Shown in pieces: positions 33,994 through 40,030 of a stretch of 40,030 nucleotides of DNA (positions are counted from its first letter, which is position 1; each line of letters starts with the position of its first letter). The notes under the pieces are model-generated. The model was not told the DNA's origin, searched no databases, and saw only the letters and a program-made list of their open reading frames with translations. Both the position numbers and the translations under genes were made by a program. Source of the DNA: Calothrix membranacea FACHB-236. GTDB taxonomy: Bacteria; Cyanobacteriota; Cyanobacteriia; Cyanobacteriales; Nostocaceae. The DNA lies in contig NZ_JACJPX010000075.1 in the NCBI RefSeq assembly GCF_014696315.1, positions 1-40,030 of the forward strand. The letters run 5' to 3'.

Positions 33994-34866
33994 TCAAAAG
34001 CAAATTGACTTGAGAAATTCCTGAAGTTCATAAAAATCTACAGAATCTAAATCTTTCGTATAAATCATTAACGTCAGTTTTCGTGTAATGAATTTTCTTT
34101 TTGATGCCGAAACGAATGAAGTTATTATTAACTTAGATAGCTGCATTCGAGACAAACCACTACGAGCTAGATCAGAACCTATAATTGGTATTGCTACATC
34201 TGTGCCGTGGCACTTCCGACGAACTTCTTGCCAGAGTTTATCCAGTGCAGTTGAAATGTAATCAGAATTTGAATCAACTGTTAAATCATTTTTCATGTAT
34301 CCGTAGGCAGTTAGGAAATATCTTTTTTCATAAGAACCAAGTGTGATTGTAGTGCCAATGGGATACCGCCAAGCTTTTCCACGATTTTTATCAGGATCTA
34401 AACTGCGATTACTAATGTCTTCTTGAAGAGCAGTTTCAATATCTGAATCGAGTTTATCCTGTTTACCTCTATAAACTCGTTTGAGAAATTGTCCTTGAAC
34501 ACTAGAGTCTCTAATGACTTCTCCTAATTCTGTATCAAAGACATCATTAAAGCCAATAACTAAATGTCCATTTTCTTGAAAGATATCACCAACCTTAATT
34601 TCAATATCTGTATCTGGTGAAGATAGTTTATACGATATAGATATCTTAGGTAAATTTTGGATAATAGCAAAAGCAAGAGATATTAAAACCAAACTTAAAT
34701 AACCGCCTAAGCCAAATTTAAGACTTTCTGGAAGAAAAAAACTGGCTGGCTCAATAAATAACCAAAATCCTCCAAAATTACTGAATAAAGAGATTAAAAA
34801 TCGGTTTAATCCAACTTTTTTGAACAGAGTGAAATAAATGCTAGTGTCTGTAAAATTATTGCTCAT
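33994..34866 (-). CDS. Membrane-anchored ThsA-type macro-domain protein (Thoeris II effector-like)
   Basis: The protein has 290 residues. Two membrane helices lie near residues 20-43 (NRFLISLFSNFGGFWLFIEP) and 50-72 (LGGYLSLVLISLAFAIIQNL). From about residue 85 there follows a macro domain of the ThsA type (earlier called DUF6430): IEIKVGDIFQENGHLVIGFN, then DVFDTELGEVI, SSVQGQFLKRVY, WRYPIGTTITLG, YFLTAYGYM, and VAIPIIGSDLARSG. In type II Thoeris the TIR protein makes His-ADPR, and a TM-macro ThsA binds it and damages the membrane. Here no TIR gene is adjacent; DUF4062 genes flank it instead. Gaps are 51 bp upstream and 137 bp downstream, same strand. Family match from motif recall. Confidence 0.75.
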   Translation of the reverse strand: MSNNFTDTSIYFTLFKKVGLNRFLISLFSNFGGFWLFIEPASFFLPESLKFGLGGYLSLVLISLAFAIIQNLPKISISYKLSSPDTDIEIKVGDIFQENGHLVIGFNDVFDTELGEVIRDSSVQGQFLKRVYRGKQDKLDSDIETALQEDISNRSLDPDKNRGKAWRYPIGTTITLGSYEKRYFLTAYGYMKNDLTVDSNSDYISTALDKLWQEVRRKCHGTDVAIPIIGSDLARSGLSRMQLSKLIITSFVSASKRKFITRKLTLMIYTKDLDSVDFYELQEFLKSICF

Positions 34867-34917
34867 TGAGTATGTTATTTAATAGTGTTACTAGCTAGAT
34901 TATTTACTTAATACTAA

Positions 34918-36516
34918 CTAACTGTTGGGATGAAGAATTTTCATTAATTCTTCATAGCTTGAAACTCGCGTACCTTTTTTTGCCAGTTGAATCAGCAGAC
35001 TTATATAGTTTGGAGCGCCTGCACGTCCATAATCTATCTTAGATTTGCTGGCAATTTCGTCATAAATTACAGCAGTTTCTTGCAGTTTTGTATCACCTCC
35101 AAATAAATCTGATATGCCAGATCCATACCTTCCCTCTCGTACAGTAGCATCCTGAATCATTTTGAACATAAATCTTTTGGTTTCCCAACGCCAGATAAAT
35201 GAGCCAAAATAAGGATGTTCTTTAATTTGAATAGCTTTAAAGGAAAGTAAAAATTCAAAAAAATCAAACCAATCTAGGTATCTTCTTTCTTCCTCATTAG
35301 GATAAAACTTGCTTTTCAGCAACATAGCAAGATGATCGCTAACGGGGGTAAATCGACGTTCAAATCCGGGTTCGATCATTTGTGAAATATCGTGATAGAA
35401 CACATATCTTGGATCTATTGAATCTAGTAAAGAGTAATCACGATTATATTCACGTAAGTAAACTTGGCGGGATGTCACTTCTTGTAAGAAGTTCATTTTA
35501 CTTGCACGCAAAGCTGAAATTCCCAGTGTATATAGTAGAAGGAGTCCAGGGTAAGTTTTGATATAGCTAGCCCATTCATAGCCTTCAAGTTTTCTAGTAC
35601 TGAGCCTTTCAATCCAGTCTCCGGCAATATCTAGCCATTCAGGTGAAGTTTCATCTGCATACCTTCCAATAGCAGCTAGTGCATACATGGATGGTGTTGT
35701 AGCTGCTTCCAGAATTTGCGCGATCGCAGGAATAGTTTCGACACTTGGTTGTCGAGAAAATAGTTCAGCAAGGTCAGGTGAAGCTAGTACAGACTGTATT
35801 CTGGCGATTTCTTGCTCTTTGGCATCCTCCATATCTTGAACACCGAAGCGTGAATCTAGCAATGTTTTGACTGAAGTTTGTGCTTCAGAGAGAGTGTTGA
35901 ATGATATCTCTGTGTTGGAAGCGGTTGGTATTGTCTGAATAGGTAGACCAATTGCTTGCTCAGTAACTTTTGCTTCCTGTTCTGCGGCTCTTCGCTCTTT
36001 GTCTTCTCTGGCAATTTCCTGAACAGCTGATGTAATATGTCGAAGGACTCTATCTTTAAAGTCTTCAATACTGTTGTAGCGATTTGCTAATCCTGTTGGC
36101 TGTAATTTATTCCAATATTCTTGAACTTGTCTATATTGTTCTTGGTCAATTTTAGAAGGTGAAACTTCCTTGTCAGAAAAGTAGACCATGCAACGTTTAC
36201 CTTCGTTTCTAGCTCGCGCTATTTCAACTTCTGTCCCAGTGCCACCTAATACCGTGGGTGTACCCAAACGAGTCCAAAAAACACCAATTAAAAGGTCACA
36301 TTTATCAACCAACTGACGATTGATAACTTCCTGTCCTGAATCTCGCAAATCTGGTGTGGAATTCGTTTCCCAGCCAATGGACATCAGGATGATTTTCATA
36401 TCCTCGGCGTGCATTGCATTCCATCGGTCAACTTCTTTTCGGATTATCTCTCTTTCTTCAATAACGTCACCGGGACTAGCAATGAGAATTCGATAAATTT
36501 TAGCTTCTACTGGCAT
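34918..36516 (-). CDS. DUF4062 protein with large helical C-terminal region
   Basis: This 532-residue protein begins with a DUF4062 domain: YRILIASPGDVIEEREIIRK, then VDKCDLLIGVFWTRLGTPTV and GTGTEVEIARARNEGKRCMV (conserved Glu after G-T, residues about 90-100). DUF4062 is found at the N terminus of STAND/NLR-type and other conflict proteins and is probably a TIR-like enzymatic or signalling module. The rest is helical: a charged linker (REDKERRAAEQEAKVTEQA), a helical-repeat-like segment (PAIAQILEAATTPSMYALAA) and a long unrecognised region to 532. It is 51 bp upstream of the TM-macro gene in the same direction. I infer it is sensor or signal-maker for that effector. Confidence 0.75.
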   Translation of the reverse strand: MPVEAKIYRILIASPGDVIEEREIIRKEVDRWNAMHAEDMKIILMSIGWETNSTPDLRDSGQEVINRQLVDKCDLLIGVFWTRLGTPTVLGGTGTEVEIARARNEGKRCMVYFSDKEVSPSKIDQEQYRQVQEYWNKLQPTGLANRYNSIEDFKDRVLRHITSAVQEIAREDKERRAAEQEAKVTEQAIGLPIQTIPTASNTEISFNTLSEAQTSVKTLLDSRFGVQDMEDAKEQEIARIQSVLASPDLAELFSRQPSVETIPAIAQILEAATTPSMYALAAIGRYADETSPEWLDIAGDWIERLSTRKLEGYEWASYIKTYPGLLLLYTLGISALRASKMNFLQEVTSRQVYLREYNRDYSLLDSIDPRYVFYHDISQMIEPGFERRFTPVSDHLAMLLKSKFYPNEEERRYLDWFDFFEFLLSFKAIQIKEHPYFGSFIWRWETKRFMFKMIQDATVREGRYGSGISDLFGGDTKLQETAVIYDEIASKSKIDYGRAGAPNYISLLIQLAKKGTRVSSYEELMKILHPNS

Positions 36517-36614
36517 TGGTGAGAAAAAACGAGATTATTCTATATATAACGCACAATATAGGGATTTTAGGTGTATTGGGTAATTGTTATAAAATATACT
36601 AATATCTCTAGTTG

Positions 36615-37235
36615 TTATTTTCCCATTTTTGGTAAATAAGACTGACGATAATTGTTCTTAGCCATCAGCCTAGCCTCACGCTTTGTCCACTGTTTTTTTA
36701 AAGGGACATCAGCCAATCTTTGTAATAATATGAATACACTATCATCTCCAGTCAACCGAGCGATGATTTGAGCGATCGCCTTACAGCAACTCCAAGGATG
36801 ACGTACCACCTGAACTTCTGCAAATCTCACCACACACCAATTGCGTTGCAAGAAAAAACGGTTACGGATTTTATCGTCATCAACATCAATACAGTGGTGA
36901 GGTTTACCTGTATCTCCAGTATAAGGTTCATCAATCTCAATATCGAGAGCTAATCCAGAAGATTTATGGTAAAGGATAAAATCTGCTGAATAGCGTCGGG
37001 GTGAACCAGGAATTTCAAACTCAACTGCTTGACAGATAAGATTTCCTGGAAACGCACACAGTAAATAGCGAAAAAACTCCTTTTCGCTCACGCCTTGCTT
37101 GGCTGTACCATTTCCATCTGGTAATGCAATGTATCCTTGAAACAATGCTTTTAAATACCCCATTTTTTGATCGCTGTTAGCAAACCGCCTTGCTAACGGT
37201 GGATAAAGGATAACCGGATAATAGCCAGTAGACAT
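36615..37235 (-). CDS. PD-(D/E)XK-nuclease-like protein
   Basis: The protein has 206 residues. Its core reads FEIPGSPRRYSADFILYHKS, then SGLALDIEIDEPYTG, then RNRFFLQRNWCVVRFAEVQV. The D (in ADF), about 11 residues, and E-x-E/D pattern followed by a Vsr/DUF559-like R-x-x-F-L-x-x-x-x-W-x-V-V-R-F-x-E strand fits a PD-(D/E)XK endonuclease fold. The expected lysine is not clearly placed. It lies 98 bp upstream of the first DUF4062 gene on the same strand and could belong to the same defence module, or be an independent gene. The C terminus is basic (KREARLMAKNNYRQSYLPKM). Confidence 0.6.
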   Translation of the reverse strand: MSTGYYPVILYPPLARRFANSDQKMGYLKALFQGYIALPDGNGTAKQGVSEKEFFRYLLCAFPGNLICQAVEFEIPGSPRRYSADFILYHKSSGLALDIEIDEPYTGDTGKPHHCIDVDDDKIRNRFFLQRNWCVVRFAEVQVVRHPWSCCKAIAQIIARLTGDDSVFILLQRLADVPLKKQWTKREARLMAKNNYRQSYLPKMGK

Positions 37236-37384
37236 TAGTAGTTATCAGGTTGCTTGTGTTTAATAATTAAATCAATAGCAAGAAGCTAGTATTGCTTATG
37301 GTAAAGCATTGGCCATTAAACCAGATTCAACTGAGGCAATGCAAAGAACAAAACGACTAATAAATTGGAATTTTTAGGATAATT

Positions 37385-37669
37385 GTGTCAGGATTTGAAA
37401 TCCTAGCTATTGCCAGAGAAAGTTGCTGCGCTTACCAGACGCGCTATCGCGCCATTGTTTCTGGCGTTAAGCAAGCAAAGTTTATGCAAACATTGAAAAC
37501 AACTTCAACTTCACCTAACTCAACTGCTACTGCTTGTAAAAATCCTCAAATTACACAAAAGGTCACTTCAAATTTATATGACAATACTAATTTAGATTCA
37601 GGCACTATAGCTATTTTAGAACAGATTGAAGCTGAATATGAATACTACCAAGTTTGTCAGGAGTGGTAG
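37385..37669 (+). CDS. Small hypothetical protein coupled to the Gp157-like gene
   Basis: A GTG-started frame of 94 codons encodes MSGFEILAIARESCCAYQTR, a polar low-complexity middle rich in T, S and N, and a C-terminal helix (IAILEQIEAEYEYYQVCQEW). Its stop is only 2 bp before the ATG of the next gene, whose ribosome-binding site (AGGAG) lies inside this frame, so the two are translationally coupled. The family is unknown. No clear ribosome-binding site precedes the GTG. It is divergent from the PD-(D/E)XK-like gene. Confidence 0.5.
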   Translation: MSGFEILAIARESCCAYQTRYRAIVSGVKQAKFMQTLKTTSTSPNSTATACKNPQITQKVTSNLYDNTNLDSGTIAILEQIEAEYEYYQVCQEW

Positions 37670-37671
37670 TT

Positions 37672-38250
37672 ATGAATTTAGCACTCGCTCAACAATCCTT
37701 AGTAGGACTTTCCCAAACTGCGGCTCATCTCTGGGAACAGCTAAGTAATTGCCAAACTCCTGAAGAGGAAGCTGCTATTATCACCGCTATTTGGGAAACT
37801 CAGGAAGTTCAGGAAGAAGTTGTTGATATCCAAGCAGAGCTAGCATTACAACTAGATGCTGAAATAGTGGCTATTAAGCAACGACTAGAACATCTAAAAG
37901 CTGTACATCAATCAGCACTGTTAAGACTAGAACGCTGGCGACAAAAATTAGATGAAGCCATTTTAGAACAAACTGCTGCCGGAATTCTACCTGAGCAAAT
38001 GATTGGTAATTCACTTCGGATCACAATTAAAGAAAATCCACCAAGTTGTGAGGTGCTGATAGATGCAGAACAATTGCCTCCTAAATACCGCAGAGAAAAG
38101 ACTGTTTACTCAGCAGACAAGAAAGCTATTATTGCTGCTTGGAAAAAAGGTATTCCTGTAGATGGCACTTACATCGAACGTAAGCGCCGAGTTGTCTATG
38201 CTTTAACAGCAACGGCAATCCACGACTTCAAAGACTCGCTTTTAAATTAG
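37672..38250 (+). CDS. Siphovirus Gp157-like protein
   Basis: The ATG at 37672 has AGGAG 8 bp upstream. The 192-residue protein starts with a helical section including AIITAIWETQEVQEEVVDIQ and a long coiled-coil-like stretch (ALQLDAEIVAIKQRLEHLKA, then LRLERWRQKLDEAILEQTAA). It ends with a beta-rich segment NSLRITIKENPPSCEVLIDA, QLPPKYRREKTVYSADKKAI and AAWKKGIPVDGTYIERKRRV. That order (long helix, P-P-x-Y, D-K-x-x-I-x-x-x-x-K-x-G) is the pattern of the Siphovirus Gp157 family, reported to protect host cells from phage in Streptococcus. On plasmids its task is unknown. It may point to phage-derived material. Confidence 0.7.
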   Translation: MNLALAQQSLVGLSQTAAHLWEQLSNCQTPEEEAAIITAIWETQEVQEEVVDIQAELALQLDAEIVAIKQRLEHLKAVHQSALLRLERWRQKLDEAILEQTAAGILPEQMIGNSLRITIKENPPSCEVLIDAEQLPPKYRREKTVYSADKKAIIAAWKKGIPVDGTYIERKRRVVYALTATAIHDFKDSLLN

Positions 38251-38519
38251 CAATAGCTTTAACTAATTGAGCAGCCAACTACAGGCATTTCACTGTTCTG
38301 TTGGCTGCTAATAATAAATCTTTTTTGACAATTACAACAGTTTTCATGTTTTTAAACCAAACTCTTATATTCTTATTTCCGCCTTTGTGTGCAATTAAAA
38401 AATGTGATTGATTGACCTAAAAATAGCTGTAAGTAGATTGGGACTATAAAAACTAAATATGTTGTAACATAACTGGATTAAGGCTATTTCCTAAAAGAAA
38501 TAGTGTTTCATGTGCTTCT

Positions 38520-39083
38520 CTAACTGCTCATTTTTAGCCAACCAAACACCTGAGCAACACTTAATTCTAAGTCTATCCCGGGTAACACTGGCAAACGCTC
38601 ATCACCCTGCAAAAGTTCTGGTTGTTGATTTGGACGGAAGACTAAAATAGAACGATCTTCTGGATCTATCAACCAACCTAATTGGCAACCATGATCTAAG
38701 CAATAGAGAATATTGCCTGTGACTCTATTTGAACTTTGTTCAGGAGAAAGAATTTCAATTGTCCAGTCTGGAGGAAGCAGAAAATCATTGGGTGCTTCCC
38801 CATCAGCAGCAAAGGGAATACGCGACCAGTTAAAAACCGCTACATCAGGTACTACTGAGCGAATACCAAAACTACAGCGCAGTTCTGGAAAGGCATAAGC
38901 AATATGCAGGCTTTCGGCAACATCGTTGATACTGTTGCACAGCCTTAACTGTAATCGGCTATGCTTCCCTTTTGGCATTGGTTTCTGAATAATCTCACCA
39001 TTAATATATTCGCTGGCAGGCTTTGTTTCTGGTAGTTTGAGAAACTCCTCCAGGGTCAGGGATTGGGTAATTACCGTGGACAT
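38520..39083 (-). CDS. Uma2 family endonuclease-like protein
   Basis: The 187-residue protein has the standard Uma2/DUF820 layout: LTLEEFLKLPETKPASEYIN, GEIIQKPMPKGKHSRLQLRL, then SVVPDVAVFNWSRIP (catalytic P-D), WTIEILSPEQS (E-x-L-S), and LGWLIDPEDRSILVFRPNQQ. This is a PD-(D/E)XK-like fold and the length is normal. Uma2 genes are extremely abundant in cyanobacteria and their biological role is unclear. It stands alone between plasmid genes of the opposite strand; the 269-bp gap before it (38251-38519) shows nothing clear. Confidence 0.9.
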   Translation of the reverse strand: MSTVITQSLTLEEFLKLPETKPASEYINGEIIQKPMPKGKHSRLQLRLCNSINDVAESLHIAYAFPELRCSFGIRSVVPDVAVFNWSRIPFAADGEAPNDFLLPPDWTIEILSPEQSSNRVTGNILYCLDHGCQLGWLIDPEDRSILVFRPNQQPELLQGDERLPVLPGIDLELSVAQVFGWLKMSS

Positions 39084-39206
39084 GGCTCCTGAAGAAAAGC
39101 AAACGGGATACGTTTTTAGTCTAGCAGTACTCTACTCTCAAAAACAGTTTTTGCTTCTGGCTACCGCCACAACAGCTTGCACACCGTTAACACAGCCCAA
39201 AAAGCT

Positions 39207-39824
39207 ATGACCACAAAATGGCTAACCCCAGAACAGGCCATTGCCAAAGCCAATCTCACTGTGACACCTGAAACCTTAAAATCTTACATTGCAGAACAAC
39301 AGGGAAAAACTACTGCTGAAGAACAATTCCAAGCTTTAGGATTGCTATTTGACAGGGAACGTTGGTGTACAGGTAAACCTAACTTTTTGCAACTTTTAGA
39401 ACCAGTAAGTGATGAAAATAGCTACGCCGACCACGATGAGATAGAAACATCTGCTACCAACAGGGTAAATCAATTAGAACCATTTATTTTCGAGCAATGC
39501 AAAGTTCAAATCGTTATCACGCTACTACCTACACAACCAACAGGAGATAGACCTGTAATGATTGCTGCCAGCAGTCACGGTGATTTTCCTGTAGTTACCC
39601 TACTCAATCAAGAAGAACTAGGTGATTTACCACCTGCAATTGTTCAACTACTAGACGAACTGAAAGCTGATTTTCCTAACCGTCAAATTCGCCGGAATAT
39701 AGCCCAGACTCAAAGTGCCAAAATTAATAAGCCACACATTCCTCAGACTCCAATTCGCAGTCAAACTACTAGCTCAGATACTACCAAGCCACTTAGTAAT
39801 AATACGCAGATTTCACTGTTTTAA
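39207..39824 (+). CDS. Plasmid hypothetical protein, perhaps PRTRC-E-like
   Basis: From the ATG at 39207 (MTTKWLTPEQAIAKANLTV) the protein has 205 residues; the longer frame from a TTG at 39177 is less likely. The middle has CKVQIVITLLPTQPTGDRPV, then MIAASSHGDFPVVTLL, and the C-terminal 50 residues are low-complexity, rich in T, S and Q, ending TQISLF. The strand pattern and a following ~70-residue gene resemble the E-C order of PRTRC plasmid cassettes, but the match is weak and no ThiF, PRTRC-B or ParB partners can be seen because the contig ends. Treat the function as unknown. Confidence 0.5.
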   Translation: MTTKWLTPEQAIAKANLTVTPETLKSYIAEQQGKTTAEEQFQALGLLFDRERWCTGKPNFLQLLEPVSDENSYADHDEIETSATNRVNQLEPFIFEQCKVQIVITLLPTQPTGDRPVMIAASSHGDFPVVTLLNQEELGDLPPAIVQLLDELKADFPNRQIRRNIAQTQSAKINKPHIPQTPIRSQTTSSDTTKPLSNNTQISLF

Positions 39825-39830
39825 ATGCCA

Positions 39831-39959
39831 TGACTAACATAAATAACAACAAATTACTTGTGATCTATGAAGGTCAACAACACTGGATTCCGGAGGCGAT
39901 CGCCATTGACGACCAATTACTACGGGATGTAGGGGAAACGCATCTTATTTCCTAATAAA
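39831..39959 (+). pseudogene. Small plasmid gene truncated by the terminal repeat
   Basis: An ATG 3 bp after the previous stop opens MTNINNNKLLVIYEGQQHWI, then PEAIAIDDQLLRDV. The native frame ends at base 39929-39930, where the inverted repeat begins; the last ten codons to the TAA at 39957-39959 belong to the repeat. The close spacing says it was co-translated with the gene before it. The parent protein is not recognised with confidence; a PRTRC-C-like role is possible. Confidence 0.55.
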
Positions 39960-40030
39960 AACTAAGAGAGATTTCAAAATGACATAGATAATTGTAAAAA
40001 TTCCGGAAATGATAAATAAAATGCATCAAT
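39930..40030. repeat. Right copy of 101-bp terminal inverted repeat
   Basis: This is the exact reverse complement of bases 1-101. It begins (AGGGGAAACGCATC) inside a gene, which it truncates, and runs to the window end. See the left copy. Confidence 0.9.

Overview
The window looks like an entire contig from a mobilizable plasmid of a filamentous, Nostoc-like cyanobacterium. The evidence is scattered HIP1 octamers (GCGATCGC), low GC, a CyRepA1-type plasmid replication protein, a plasmid group-2-like sigma factor, a Ycf46-type AAA ATPase and an IS701-type insertion sequence. The outermost 101 bases are a perfect inverted repeat (1-101 and 39930-40030). A broken gene abuts each copy: a starch-binding-domain fragment on the left and a truncated small gene on the right. 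The contig therefore probably ends inside two inverted copies of one mobile element.

Region 1 (102-8346) is a scrapyard of chromosome-type genes. It holds intact phosphotransferase, GNAT, TetR/oxidoreductase and P-loop kinase genes. Mixed in are fragments of a CBM20 protein, a second phosphotransferase, rsgA, another GNAT and a fatty acid desaturase. The TetR/oxidoreductase pair shares a divergent promoter with two palindromic operators.

Region 2 (8563-22506) is regulation and replication. It carries a sigma factor, an AIPR-like protein, an XRE regulator, a ParB/KorB-like DNA-binding protein preceded by paired palindromes, a large HTH protein, an iteron-bearing putative origin, the 1228-residue CyRepA1-like initiator, a convergent Ycf46-like ATPase and a protein with a very acidic tail.

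Region 3 (22507-30931) is maintenance and transfer. It starts with a cluster of palindromic TATACGGAA repeats and a SLATT-like two-helix membrane protein. A leftward operon follows: parM-like actin, parR-like adaptor, MinD/ParA-like ATPase, membrane protein and lipoprotein. Upstream of parM lie two arrays of exact 11-bp-period repeats (nine and five) flanking a promoter, the same architecture as parC of plasmid R1. Next come large inverted repeats (candidate oriT), a MITE, mobC and a MOBP-type relaxase.

Region 4 (31018-37235) is the most interesting part, a candidate anti-phage operon on the minus strand. It encodes a PD-(D/E)XK-like protein, a DUF4062 protein, a protein with two membrane helices plus a ThsA-type macro domain, and a second DUF4062 protein. 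This resembles type II Thoeris (TIR sensor plus membrane-macro effector), with DUF4062 proteins in place of the TIR protein. The last gene is split by the IS701-type element with a 4-bp target duplication; removing the element restores one frame of about 481 codons.

Region 5 (37385-39959) carries a small gene coupled to a Siphovirus Gp157-like gene, a Uma2 nuclease, and two plasmid-type genes, the second cut off by the terminal repeat. I found no rRNA, tRNA or CRISPR array.
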